Shown: piece after piece, positions 31,445-43,497 of the stretch
Layout: each line of letters opens with the position of its first letter
Numbering within the stretch: position 1 is the first letter of the stretch
DNA from: Cercis canadensis
Lineage: Eukaryota > Streptophyta > Magnoliopsida > Fabales > Fabaceae
Direction: 5' to 3'
NCBI GenBank assembly: GCA_003255065.1
Contig: QAOA01008487.1
Span: 295,207-359,206 of the forward strand
Length of the DNA stretch: 64,000 nt
Made by a program: the position numbers and the translations under genes
The notes under the pieces: model-generated
The model's input: only the letters and a program-made list of their open reading frames with translations
What the model was told of the DNA's origin: nothing
Database searches by the model: none

Positions 31445-31870
31445 AATGATAAAAAAATTTAAGAGTATCGAGATCTTTCACCCGGGAGTAAACAAGAATT
31501 TAAAAATATCAAGATTTTACACCTAGGAGCCAACATAATTAAAAAGCACCAAGATCTTTCACTCGGGAGCCAACAAAATTTGAAAGCACCGAGATCTTTT
31601 ACCTGGGAGCCGACAAAATTTAAAAGCACTAAGATCTTTCAGCCGGGAGCCGACAAGAATTTAAAAGCACCAAGATCTTTTACCTAGGAGCCAACAAAAT
31701 TTAAAAGCATTGAGATCTTTCACCATGAAGCCGACATAATTTAAAAGCACCGAGATCTTTCACCTAGGAGTCGACATAATTTAAAAGCACAAAGATCTTT
31801 CACTTGGGAGCCGGCAAGAATTTAAAAGCACCAAGATCTTTCACCCGGGAGCTGACAAGAATTTAAAATT
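31445..31870 (-). repeat. 40-bp minisatellite array (about 10 units) before the 3' LTR
   Basis: Tandem units of about 40 bp with consensus phrases GAGATCTTTCACCTGGGAGC and CGACAAAATTTAAAAGCACC on the plus strand. Units start at about 31471, 31511, 31551 and so on, with a few indels. It lies between integrase and the 3' LTR of the minus-strand element. Variable tandem repeats in this position are known for Tat/Ogre elements. Confidence 0.85.
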
Positions 31871-32930
31871 TCCTAAGAGCAAGAAAACTTCAATTTCAAA
31901 ACATACCTGCTCATTGAAAGTAACACATGATTAAGTGTGCAAAAGAAAACTTGGTTTAATCAAAACTTGATTTGCTCAATTGGGTCACTCATTTAATTGT
32001 TATTTTGTAGAAGATCTTTGACTCCTATTGTCTTTAGAAAACCCAACCCTATTATTCTTTCAGAGGCAAAAATTACATTGCCTTCGATTGAATCATATAC
32101 TCACTTCTTTCCTATCTAATCCTCTTATCTTTACTTTCTTGTTGCTTTTGTTTCTTGTCTTGCATTTTTTTTTCATATATGCCTGAACCCTGTTATGATC
32201 AAGAAGTTTTGTTATTCCTAAAATCTAGAAATCATGTCAGAGAAAATTCTTCTAGAATAATTGAATCTGTCATTATAATAAGTTCACTCACATTTTATTT
32301 AGAATAATAACTCAACAATTTAGCATGGAGGAAATGCATAACAGAGAAAAAACCAATTCAATGAATTAACTTCCTTTATTTCAAGATAACAACTACATTG
32401 TTCAAGGAAAATAAATCAAATGAGGTGCATCATTAATGCATTTCAAGAGGACAATTTATCCTAGTGTAGGGGTTTTATGATGATGGACTTGCCCTATAAA
32501 ATAGGTGCCTACGCATCCTCAAAGAGCAATTAAAGTCCATGTAGTTTGAGATGAAAGATCCAAAAGCCAACACTGATCTAAAAAATTGGCTCAGTTTCAA
32601 ACTCTTCAATGTCCAACTTGATTGATGCTCATATTGCATCACATACAACTTTTACTCATCTGACGTGAACATTTAACCCCGTTGGTAGTAGAGTGCAATC
32701 ATCCTAGTTTCTTCATGAATTCCTTTATATCACCAAGCTTCCCCATTTCTTTTTTGTGCTAATTTGTGTCCCTTTTCTGGTTTAGGTTGTCCATTTGGGT
32801 TTTTAGCCTAACAATTTTCCCATTTTCTTCCTTCTTATTTATTTATTTATTTATTTGTGCCCTAATTTTTACCCAGACAACCTTTTTAAGTTTTCAGCCT
32901 AGTGGGCTCCTTTTCTTTTCTTTTGTTTTT
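31871..32930 (-). other. 3' untranslated region of the Tat/Ogre-type element
   Basis: Non-coding sequence between the integrase stop and the 40-bp array on the minus strand. It has no long frame of its own. Short T-rich stretches are present near 32160 and 32820-32860. Confidence 0.5.
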
Positions 32931-33905
32931 TTAGGGGTAATATTTCTTGACTACATCAGAATTTATAGGCTTAAGGAGTTCTTCTTTCTCCATATATGTG
33001 AGCATTAATGCTCCTCCTGACAATGCATGTTTGACAATATGTGGCCTTTGATGAGTTGGGGCCCATTTTCCCCAGGCATCTTCCTGATGTGGTAGAACCT
33101 TTTTAAACATTAGGTCCCTTAGTTAGAACTCTCGAGGTCAAACTTTTTTGTTAAATGCTCTAGCCATCCTTTATTAATACAATTGCCCATAACAACTTGC
33201 TGTTACTCTTTTCTCCTAAATCATATTCAACTGTTCATATCTAACCCTTGCCCATTCAAATTTAACTAATTTTGTCTCCATTAAAACCCTAAGCGACGAG
33301 ATCTCAACTTCTATTGAAGTGACAGCTTCCATACCATACACCAAAGAATAGGGCATTGCCCTAGTTGAAGACCACACAACTATGCGATAAGCATACAAAG
33401 CATAAGGGAGCATCTCGTGCCCGTCTTTATAAGTTACCACTATCTTTTCAACTATTTTCTTGATGTTTTTATTGGCAGCTTTCATAGCTCCATTCATTTG
33501 TGGTATGTAGGGTGAAGAGTTATGATGCTTAATTGTAAACTTCTCACACAACTTTTGTATGTCAGCACCATTCAAATTTGAGTCATTGTCTGTGATGGTC
33601 CCCTTAGGTTGCCCATAACAACAAATGATGTTCGTCATTAAGAACTTGGCCACTACTTTTTGGGTCACTTTGGCATAAGAAGTAGCTTCTACCCATTTTG
33701 TGAAATAATCAATTGCCACTATAATAAAATGGTTTCCGTTGGAAGCTTTTGGATTAATTGGTCCGATGATATCGATTCCCCAAATAGAAAATGGCCAAGG
33801 TATTACCATATTATGAAGAGAAAATGGTGGAGCTTTAATTCAATCTCCATAAATCTGGCATTTATGGCACTTTTTAGAGTAATTGATGCAATATCTTTCC
33901 ATCAC
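32931..33905 (-). pseudogene. Ty3/gypsy integrase, C-terminal two thirds
   Basis: The minus strand reads RYCINYSKKCHKCQIYGD (end of the zinc-binding domain), a stop, then WPFSIWGIDIIGPINPKASN, FIIVAIDYFTKWVEATSYAK (first catalytic Asp region), GTITDNDSNLNG (second Asp) and the PQMNGAMKAANKNI region, where the usual catalytic Glu of NG-(V/A)E is lysine. The core frame is open from 33809 to 33216. Further frames give RAFNKKV, GKWAPTHQRPHIV, GGALMLTYMEKEELLKPINS and DVVKKYYP with a stop at 32931. The N-terminus is cut at 33905 by a plus-strand LTR. The insertion and the Glu-to-Lys change make it non-functional. Confidence 0.88.
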
Positions 33906-33954
33906 TGCAGACACCGTATTTTGTCCGAGTGTTTTTGTAAAACAAAAAAAAAAA
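33906..33954 (+). repeat. First 49 bases of the Tat/Ogre-type LTR, ending at a contig join
   Basis: TGCAGACACCGTATTTTGTC and the following A-run are the same as the start of the LTR at 35017. The sequence is cut by the N at 33955, after which 32845-33954 is repeated as 33956-35065. Confidence 0.85.
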
Positions 33955-33955
33955 N

Positions 33956-35016
33956 ATTTATTTATTTGTGCCCTAATTTTTACCCAGACAACCTTTTTAA
34001 GTTTTCAGCCTAGTGGGCTCCTTTTCTTTTCTTTTGTTTTTTTAGGGGTAATATTTCTTGACTACATCAGAATTTATAGGCTTAAGGAGTTCTTCTTTTT
34101 CCATATATGTGAGCATTAATGCTCCTCCTGACAATGCATGTTTGACAATATGTGGCCTTTGATGAGTTGGGGCCCATTTTCCCCAGGCATCTTCCTGATG
34201 TGGTAGAACCTTTTTAAACATTAGGTCCCTTAGTTAGAACTCTCGAGGTCAAACTTTTTTGTTAAATGCTCTAGCCATCCTTTATTAATACAATTGCCCA
34301 TAACAACTTGCTGTTACTCTTTTCTCCTAAATCATATTCAACTGTTCATATCTAACCCTTGCCCATTCAAATTTAACTAATTTTGTCTCCATTAAAACCC
34401 TAAGCGACGAGATCTCAACTTCTATTGAAGTGACAGCTTCCATACCATACACCAAAGAATAGGGCATTGCCCTAGTTGAAGACCACACAACTATGCGATA
34501 AGCATACAAAGCATAAGGGAGCATCTCGTGCCCGTCTTTATAAGTTACCACTATCTTTTCAACTATTTTCTTGATGTTTTTATTGGCAGCTTTCATAGCT
34601 CCATTCATTTGTGGTATGTAGGGTGAAGAGTTATGATGCTTAATTGTAAACTTCTCACACAACTTTTGTATGTCAGCACCATTCAAATTTGAGTCATTGT
34701 CTGTGATGGTCCCCTTAGGTTGCCCATAACAACAAATGATGTTCGTCATTAAGAACTTGGCCACTACTTTTTGGGTCACTTTGGCATAAGAAGTAGCTTC
34801 TACCCATTTTGTGAAATAATCAATTGCCACTATAATAAAATGGTTTCCGTTGGAAGCTTTTGGATTAATTGGTCCGATGATATCGATTCCCCAAATAGAA
34901 AATGGCCAAGGTATTACCATATTATGAAGAGAAAATGGTGGAGCTTTAATTCAATCTCCATAAATCTGGCATTTATGGCACTTTTTAGAGTAATTGATGC
35001 AATATCTTTCCATCAC
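33956..35016 (-). repeat. Repeat of the integrase segment after a single N (probable contig overlap)
   Basis: 33956-35065 repeats 32845-33954 at an offset of 1111 bp; the integrase frame at 34327-34920 is identical at protein level to 33216-33809. By eye I found one base difference (near 32995 against 34106). The first copy ends and the second begins exactly at the N, so this is best read as an assembly artefact. If real, it holds a second copy of the integrase fragment (34042-35016). Confidence 0.8.
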
Positions 35017-37400
35017 TGCAGACACCGTATTTTGTCCGAGTGTTTTTGTAAAACAAAAAAAAAAAGAATGATGATTTTTAAAAAGATGAATGCTCTTAAT
35101 TTTTTATTATTGCTTTTTATATTTTTATTTGGGCCTTTGTAATAAAGCAAAAACTAGTCTTACTACCTTAGCCTAATCCATTGTTATGCTAGCCCATTTT
35201 TTTATCTAGCACATTTGACCCATCCATTAATATTTAGATTTTTGTAAATTGTAAAGAAACAAAAAAGGGATAAGAAATTTTGTTAATAGATTTTTTCATC
35301 ACTAGATCTAGAAGGACCAATGAGGGAACAAAGAATGAATTCCCCATTGATCCAAGTTAGTGTACCTTATCTCTATTAAATAAATAAGTAATTAAAAAAG
35401 GAAGAAAAAAGAAATTAAAACTAGGGGATCAACAAAGAAAGAGAGAAAAAGAGCTCAAGAGGAGAAAAAAAAAAGGGAGAAAAGGAGAAGCTTGGGTGAA
35501 AGGGAGAGAGCCAAAGAGAGAAGAAGGTCTGAATTTCTATCAAATTCATTCTACAAAGGTAATCTCTTCCCTATCCTCCCATCTTTACTGTTGTTATTTG
35601 GATTCATGGTGGATAATTTGCCTATTTGTTGCTATGTATGAATGAATATGCATAATTTCTTAATCATAGTATAGTTAGATAGAGTTTAAGATTGATTGTT
35701 ATGAGTCTAGGGTACCCATGATGTTAGATTCCTAAATTTAAGTTCAATTTCTAATGTTGATATAGAAATAATTTTGATTTTGGGACTTTGAGTTGTTTCC
35801 TTGATTGATAATACTTGGTTTGGTTGTAGATTGTGCATTTTTAGGTCTGTCAGTCTTTTCTAGCAATCCTCAGCTTTTATTTTCTAGATGGAGCTACAAA
35901 GCTCTAATTTTACTGATTCTTGGTAACAAACCAAGAGACATGTTTCTCCTTTGTGTAAAACTTTCATGGCCAAATTCGCATTATCCTACTCCCAGTTTTT
36001 TTTTTTTTTTTNCCCAGTTTTTTTTTTTTTAAATTTGATTATTTTTCTGCTATTTCGGATTTGTTAGTATTCTCTGTCAATTCTCGATTTTGATTTTCTA
36101 GATGGAGCTACAGAGCTTCGATTTGAGTGATTTTTAATTTGTTAGAACCAGGAGATGTGTGACACCTGTGCATAAAAATTTCAAAACCAAATTCCTTTTC
36201 CCTTGTTCCAAGGTTTTATTTAAAATTGACTATTTTTTGGCACTATCAAGTTGCCATTCATCTCTAGCAGTATTCAGTTTTTGTTTCTATGAGCTATAGA
36301 GGTCAATTTTAAGTGATTTTTGTCTTGTTAGAACCAGGAGACATGTTTCTTTGTTACATATAAATTTTATATTAAAATTCCTTACCATGCATTCCCAGTA
36401 TTTTTCTAAATTTGGCTTTGCTTTCTGCTCTGTCATGAGATTATTTTTGACATTATTTTGCCTACTTTAGGTACTGTTTTGGGACTGTTTTTCTTGTATT
36501 TTATTGTTGTCCATGAGGAATTTTTGAAGGTTGATTAGGAATTATGTTAATTCTTCTTGTGCATCCTTGTCTTGCATCGTTTTGAGGTCTATTCATGTGT
36601 CACTTTGTTTTGCTCTTTTAATAGATCCTTTTAGTTGTGCGTGCTTGAGCAATTTCTTGCATATTTCCTTAATTAATGCTCTTTTCTTGGCTTTACGAGC
36701 TCCTTTGATAATTTTTGCTGATAATGTTTATGAGTTTGATTGTAAACGTCGACAAGCTAGAAGGCTTGATAACAGAGTAAAGCAGAGCTAAAATTGAGAA
36801 GATCTTCGTCTTTATTTTGTTCTATAAATTCTCTTTCCTTGGATAATATTGTAAACTCATGCATTTTGCATTCATTTAGGGTTTTAAATGTATACAATAT
36901 AGTATCTACAAGCCCCTTACTTATAGTGGAGGGATAGGGCGATCCCTCTGAATATCGGGTGGCTCACTCTATCGTTCATAGGTAAAGATAAGCATCACCT
37001 CGGAGGGTGCAATATGCAATGAACGGATGGAAGGATTTAGGGCACACTAGTTGCATGCATTTCACATTTAATTTTTTTGTTGATATTGTGATTCACTTGT
37101 ATAGTTTATTATTTGAGGGATAAATAAAATACATTTTTGGTCATTTTATGTTCGCATAATTAATATCGGGTAACCGTCTTTTAGACGGGTGTTGTGGGGT
37201 GCCTAACACATTTCCCACACATAAATTGACTCCTGAACCCTCTTTAGTTTGTAGACCATTTTTAAATTTAAAAGAGGTTTTCTAATTGCTCCCCATTTTC
37301 TTAATATAATTGGTGACGGCTCTAAGTTTTCTTTGAAAACTAATCTTTTTTTAAAAAGTTCGTCATCCGCGTCATAGCGGCCTTCAGGTATGTTATGACA
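35017..37400 (+). repeat. 5' LTR of a plus-strand Tat/Ogre-type element, 2384 bp
   Basis: It begins TGCAGACACCGTATTTTGTC, inside the minus-strand integrase frame, and ends GGTATGTTATGACA before a primer-binding site. It shares landmarks with the minus LTR 28820-31326 throughout. A purine-rich tract lies at 35396-35525. The 3' part has the GACGGGTGTTGTGGGGTGCC phrase seen in all long LTRs here. An N at 36012 sits between two copies of CCCAGTTTTTTTTTT, another probable short contig overlap. The frames at 35805, 36531 and 37203 are internal to the LTR and not genes. Confidence 0.85.
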
Positions 37401-37403
37401 ATT

Positions 37404-37420
37404 TGGCGACTCCACTGAGG
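37404..37420 (+). other. Primer-binding site of the Tat/Ogre-type element
   Basis: TGGCGACTCCACTGAGG follows the LTR end after three bases. TGGCGACTC-type sites are common in Tat/Ogre elements and are usually assigned to tRNA-Arg; the tRNA assignment here is from memory. Confidence 0.7.
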
Positions 37421-38507
37421 ATAGTTAGACAGTCAAGCCTAAGAAATTGGTTGTGCGAGAATTAGATGGCATAATGTATTTTCTTCATCCCTAATTTTAT
37501 TTTATTGCTTTATTGTTTATTTCGTGCTTGCATATGTAGATAGATTATTTTATTGCATATATATATGTTCAGTCTTTTTTCTTTGCAATAGATAGATATA
37601 GGTTAAGGTTTGTAAGCTTCCTCCACACACACAGTACACCAACACCGGTACCTCACACACTTTCTGGCTCTATACCCAAGCCCCAAGTTTGCCTAGGATT
37701 AGGAGGGAGTTTAGTGTTATCCCCAAAGAAAAACTTTTTCGCAACTTACATGAAAATTGCCACTCAGATCAACATGAGAGTTTATCTCTTTGTCTGTTCA
37801 TGCAAGTAAGACAAGGTTTTCCCTTATGTTGATGGAGGTGATCTGGGGACCTTTGATTATCTAGAATGATAGACCTACCCTATCACCATGCAGTATTAAT
37901 ATGAGCTTAGAAGCTTACCTTTGTAAGGTTAGATCCTGACTAGTAGGTTAGAAATCATTATCCTTAAGGTTTTGACCTAATCATAAGACATCGGGGGAGC
38001 ATTCTTTTTATTATTTTTCTCATCTATTTTCTTGCATTAAAATAAAAGGTCTGATGCCTTGTTTCTTTTGCAAATAAATTGAGTGTCCGTTTATTTCATC
38101 TCTTATTTACATTTTGACCCTTTCATTTTCCAAGTAAACAATAGAAGGTTGGGGCCTTGTTTCTTTTTAAGTAAATCATATAAATTTTCACATCATTTCA
38201 ACTCATGTGCATCATTTTTGAAATAAAAAGAGTTAATAGCTCTCTTCATTAGTCAATAAAGGAAAAGTAATGTTTTTGTACAATTTTTATGTCAAAGCAC
38301 TAAGGTTTTTGTAGTGCTCATCTAAAAAAAAAAAAAAAAAAAGGCATGCATTTTTCTCTTGCCCATTCTATAAATCTCATTTTTTCCATTCATCCCATGT
38401 AGTTTTTAGTGAAAAGTTTTGAACACAATTCGCTCAAAGAAAAATAAGCTCCACCAAAACACTCTGTAAAAAGGTCAGTTGAGCTCATATCTCGAACCAT
38501 CACTGTC
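37421..38507 (+). other. Leader between primer-binding site and Gag
   Basis: About 1.1 kb of AT-rich non-coding sequence, with a CA-rich patch near 37624 and an A-run at 38324-38342. No ORF1-like frame upstream of Gag was recognised. Confidence 0.5.
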
Positions 38508-40252
38508 ATGTACGAAAATCAGGAATATGGTTGCAATCGTAAGGTTGAATTTGATAAATTGAAATCTCATATGAATGAAATGATGAAGCTTTTCACTGAG
38601 AGCCTGAAGTTGAAGATTGTGGCTGAGGGATCGAGTAGTGTCAATATCCTTCCAATTTCCAATGTAGTGTCTTTGTTGACATATCCATCAAATGAGGCAA
38701 CTTTTGCAACCTTCGCTCCAATATGGGAAATGCCTCGACAAATGATGTCTTCTGCAAATCTAGTACAGGGATGTGATCCAAGTTCAACAATTCCTCTTAC
38801 TACCCAACCAACTGAGACCGTGCATGCCATCTCACTATCGTTCCCAGGCCCATTTTCTCTACTAATGGAAGCTCTATTCAATCCCAATGAAAATCAGGGA
38901 GGCGTCTATACGTATACCCATCCAATTACTCATTATGGTTCTCATTGCACTGCACAAGAAGCTTTAGAGACAGTTCTTTTAAGAAAAGAAAATGAAGAAT
39001 TAAGGAAGGAAAGTCTGAGAGTTGAATCAATTGAGAAAAAACAAGCACTGTTGAAAGACAAGATTAAGACGTTGCAAGGATCAGGGGCATATGGGCCAAT
39101 GGACATTGATGAACTTTCCTAGACACCTAAAATTATTCTCCCAAAAGATTTCAAAATGCTTTAGTTTGTTTGCTACGATGGAACAATCAATCCTCGGGTT
39201 CACTTGAAATCCTATTGCACTAAACTGTCCATTTGGTCAAGAGATGAGAAATTTTTTATACACTTCTTCCCAGAGAGTTTGACTGGGCCTGTTTTAGATT
39301 GGTATTGGCGTTTGAATTACATCAAGATTCATACATGGAGAGACCTGGTTGATGCTTTCTTGAACGATTATAGTTTTAATGATAACATAGCTCCTACCAT
39401 AGCTCAATTGGGGTCTATGCGTAAGGAAAAAATTGAAAGTTTTAAAGATTATGCTCAAAAGTTAAGGAATTTAATAGCCCATGTTCAACCTCCATTGTTG
39501 GATTCTAAAATTATTCATTATTTCATGAATACTTTGCATTCCCCTTATGCTGAGTTGATGGTAACAACTATTTATAGTGACTTCTCTTAGTTGATCAAGG
39601 TTGGAGGGAGAGTTGAATATATGAACTGAATAGGAAAACTGTCATTCCTAAGAAGAGAAAATCATAATAACAACCAGAAGAATAAAAAACCTTTTAGGAA
39701 GAAAGAGGTAGAGGTAAATTAGGTACATTTACCAGGGACACCACCATACTATCAACCTCGAGGCCCATATCATTCTCCAATTCCTATTTTCGCTCCTCCA
39801 TACCAAGTCAATGCAATTCCACCATTGTTCCCACAAAACTCACGAAATCCTTTACAACCATATCCTTTTTACCAAATCTCGGCTCAAGGCTATCTTGCTC
39901 TTCGAGCACATTTTGCAAGACCCGACCGTGGTCAACCTAGGCCTCCTAGGACTTGAGAACCTTTTTCCAACATTCCCATAACTAGAGCTGAATTGTTCAA
40001 GCAATTATATGATGCCCAATTGATTGCACCTCGCTATATGGAATCTTCAAAGTCACCATTTCCTTATTAGTACAATCTAAATCTCAAATGTGACTATCAT
40101 AGGGGAGGGATTGGACATTCTATTAAAGATTGTGAGGGATTCAAGAATGTGGTGCTTCAACTAATGAAGCATGAAGTAATTCAAATAGAGGAAATTGCAA
40201 CTGCATCCAATGTAGCTACAAATCCACTGCCTAATCATAAGGCTCAAGGTTG
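38508..40252 (+). pseudogene. Ty3/gypsy Gag (Retrotrans_gag), degenerate
   Basis: The ATG at 38508 opens a frame with a Ser/Pro-rich middle and a short charged helix (LLRKENEELRKESLRVESIE), stopping at 39120. After two stops the capsid region (39204-39590) reads SIWSRDEKFFIHFFPESLTG, LDWYWRLNYIKIHTWRDLVD and QLGSMRKEKIESFKDYAQKL, the Retrotrans_gag core. After more stops come Pro/Gln-rich sequence (YYQPRGPYHSPIPIFAPPYQ) and a zinc-knuckle-like CDYHRGGIGHSIKDC near 40090. No pol follows. At least six in-frame stops are present. Confidence 0.85.
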
Positions 40253-42540
40253 AGAAGATCCCATTGGAAATTAAACGGTGATTCAATAAAGATGTTGGTC
40301 GAGCTTGCTTTTGTGTTGCTTTAAGTCATTTCTTTTATTGTTTAGTGTTTATCTTGTCAATTTTCTCTTTTTAGCCTAAGTCCAAGGCTAATAGAGTTCA
40401 TTCAATGTTAGGACCTTATGTTATTTGACTTCAATTAATGAAATGATCATACATTTTCTTTTACCATCTTTATAATTCTTGCTTGACTTATTCTTTTGGA
40501 ATCATAGTCCTTCTAAAAAAAAAAAAAAANAAAAAAAAAAAAAAAAAAAAAAAAAAAACTTCATAAGTTTTTCTTTTGAAAAGTTGCAATTGACACAAAA
40601 ATGATACATTTGAGAATGTTGGAAAAAGAAGACCTCATAAGAAAAAAAAAATTAAGCAAAAATTGAGCTCTACAAGCACACTTTCCAATTATTAGAGGCA
40701 TTTTTTATTCTCCCAAACATTGTGAAGCATCCTTAGTTACCCTTTTGAGCTTGAAGAAGTGGGTCATTTCTTAATTACTTGATTCATGAACTCCTTTGGG
40801 AAAGGTAGAACTCCAATAAGCTTCAATGACAACATTCAAATGCCAAGAATGATGATTTTATTTCTTTTATCCAAACACATCATATCCCTTGTCAAACCAC
40901 TTTAGGCTTTAAATTTTCCTTCATAGCTGATGAGAATCATACTTGGGCTACAATGAGAGTCAACTTGCTAAGAATGTCTTCAAAACCTAAATGGACTTAC
41001 CAAAAATAAAGTGAAAATGCAAAAGAAGTTAAAAAAAGAGAAAAAATCTCCAAAAGAGAAAAAGAAAAANAATTATTAGAGGCATTTTTTATTCTCCCAA
41101 ATATTGTGAAGCATCCTTAGTTACCCTTTTGAGCTTGAAGAAGTGGGTCATTTCTTAATTACTTGATTCATGAACTCCTTTGGGAAAGGTAGAACTCCAA
41201 TAAGCTTCAATGACAACATTCAAATGCCAAGAATGATGATTTTATTTCTTTTATCCAAACACATCATATCCCTTGTCAAACCACTTTAGGCTTTAAATTT
41301 TCCTTCATACCTGATGAGAATCATACTCGGGCTACAATGAGAGTCAACTTGCTAAGAATGTCTTCAAAACCTAAATGGACTTACCAAAAAGAAAGTGAAA
41401 ATGCAAAAGAAGTTAAAAAAAGAGAAAAAATCTCCAAAAGAGAAAAAGAAAAAGAAAAGAAAAACTCTTTAAGAGGTAAGAAAATCCTTTCCCAAAAAGA
41501 GAGACAAAAAAAGAAGAAGAATAAACAAAAGTATTCCTTCTAAATAGTTGAGGAATAAGAAAGACAGTCTATGTGATAAAAATGACAAGAATAAGACCTC
41601 AAGTTATCAAAAACAAGATTCTCATTGTTGTCTTGACATCAAATGTTTAGGCCTTCATATCATTTCTTTCATTAGTCATATCTTACATCCCTAAAACCCC
41701 ATTACAACCGATGAAAATCCTCTTGGTAAATAAATTTTGGTATGAAACCCTATTAGAGTTAGGTGTTGAAGAAAATGGAGAAATAATGTAAGGGACAAAA
41801 TCAAGTGTTGAGCTTTTATTCTTTCATTTCAAAATATTAATTTGCAAGTTGTTATAGCCATTGAAATAAGTGCTCTATGTCCTAACTCTTGCCTCCATGA
41901 TCCTCCCCAGTGCCTGACACTAGGGCAAATTTTGGGTTGTCCAAAATTCATTTCTTGCATAACTTTGTCCTTGACAAGTTCATTTGCATGAACCAATGAG
42001 CATAGGTCCTGTCTCATCTCAATCATTTCTTAATCACTTTGTCATTTCTTGAATGCATGACACATCTCATTAATTTTTACCAAATAAAATAAGAGTGGCT
42101 CTTACTTAGTTGACATGACAAGCATTAGGAATTGAAGAACTGCAGTACCATGATCTTGGCAAAGGCTTAACATTGATAAAAATCCACGTAGAAAGCAGTC
42201 TGTTAGACTTAACCAAAACTGGGGCAAAATTTCATTAAGCAAATTTTTAATTGAGCAAGCAACTTACACTTTTTAAATTCAATGTCATTAATCTGACCAT
42301 GGGCTCTGACCTACCATTTTTATTCCCTTGCATTTTAGGACTTGACCCACTGCTTTATTTTCTGAAATATCTTGCACCTTTACCCATTGTATTATTACCA
42401 TTTTGGGCCTTGCCCCTTCATGTTATTTTTTGGACATATCATTCATTTCTCAAACTTTGTCTTCTTGACTCATATCATGCATTTTCTACACTTCATCCCT
42501 TGTTTAATTTTTGTTTATCTACGGGCCTTGACCCACTGCA
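40253..42540 (+). other. Non-coding 3' region after Gag, with two contig joins
   Basis: No protease, RT or integrase frame was found here. An A-run contains the N at 40530. The N at 41070 is flanked by a repeat: 40687-41069 is repeated as 41071-41453, again ending and starting at the N. The lysine-rich frame at 41337-41543 comes from an A-rich tract and is not regarded as a gene. Phrases such as GGGGCAAAATTTCATTAAGC near 42222 resemble 3' untranslated sequence of Tat/Ogre elements. Confidence 0.5.
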
Positions 42541-43195
42541 TCTTCCTTGTCAAAAGTCCTTCGACAGAAGAAGCACTTTTATTTTCCTTTTCAAATTCCT
42601 TCGGCAAAGGAGGCACATTTATTTTTCTTGTCAAAATCCTTCAGCAGAAAAGGAACCTTGACTTTTCTTGTCAAAGTCCTTCGGCAAATGAGGCACCTTT
42701 ATTTTCCCTATCAAAGTCCTTCGACGGAGGAGGTACTTTCATTTTTCTTGTCCAAGTCCTTTGGCAAAAGAGGCACATTTTATTTTCTTGTCAAAGTCTT
42801 TCACTAGAGGAGACATCTTTATTTTTCTTGCCAAAGTTCTTTGGTGGAGGAGGCACCTTTATTTTTCTCGTCGAAGTCCTTCAGTGGAGGAGGCTCCTTT
42901 ATTTTTCTAACCAAAGTCCTTCGGCGGAGGAGGCACCTTTATTTTTCTCTTCAAAGTCCTCCGGCGGAGGAGGCACATTTATTTTTCTTGTTAAAGTCCT
43001 TCGGTGGAAGAGGTACCTTCATTTTCCTTTCCAAAGTCTTTTGGCGGAGGGGACACCTTTATTTTTCTCGTCAAAGTCCTTCGGTAGAGGAGACACATTT
43101 ATTTTCCCTGTCAAAGTTATTCTGCAAATTAGGCACTTTTATTTTCCTTTTCAAAGTCCTTTCGGCGAAGGAGGCACCTTTACTTTTTCTATTGA
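42541..43195 (+). repeat. 40-bp minisatellite array, about 16 units
   Basis: Units of exactly 40 bp over most of the length: CAAAGTCCTT recurs at 42672, 42712, 42752, 42792 and so on. Consensus phrases are TTTATTTTTCTTGTCAAAGT and CCTTCGGCGGAGGAGGCACC. It lies just before a Tat/Ogre-type LTR (43498), the same relative position as the array at 31445-31870. Because the period is not a multiple of three, a frame passing through it cycles through all three frames every 120 bp, and since none has a stop this yields long false ORFs (42372-43232, 42547-42807, 42841-43284). Confidence 0.9.
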
Positions 43196-43497
43196 AATCG
43201 AATCTAGCCTTGCTCGGTCAAGCCTGTGTTAAGGCAGGTGCTTTCCCTTTTCTGTATTTTCCCTCCTACTTAAATCGAATCTAGTCTAACTAGGTCGAAC
43301 CTGTGTCAAGCCAGGTGCTTTTAAATTCTTGTCGACTCTCGAGTGAAAGATCTCAGTGCTTTTAATTTTCCTTATCATTTTGGATTCTACAAAAAAAAAA
43401 ATACTTGTCTACTATCTTTACATGTTTCCTACGTGAGGACTTGAAAACATTTACTTCTCATGTCACTCAAATAGCAAACATGTAAAGAGAAGTAAAC
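43196..43497 (+). other. Array-to-LTR spacer
   Basis: Contains two GAATCTAG-CT and CCTGTGT-AAG-CAGGTGCTTT phrases about 70 bp apart, and near 43327 a single unit like those of the other array (GTGAAAGATCTCAGTGCTTT). It ends in a purine-rich GTAAAGAGAAGTAAAC before the LTR. Confidence 0.55.

Noticed and set aside
31445..31870. Regular 40-bp repeats considered as a CRISPR-like array
   Set aside because: There are no unique spacers between the units, the repeats are directly abutting and imperfect, and the context is a plant retrotransposon 3' region.
41337..41543. Lysine-rich 68-residue ORF
   Set aside because: Encoded by an A-rich tract beside a contig join; the repeated copy before the N carries a stop in the same frame.
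42372..43284. Long plus-strand ORFs rich in FIFLVK and SPSAEEAP-like repeats
   Set aside because: They are produced by the 40-bp tandem repeat passing through three open phases; no start context, domain or homolog recognised.
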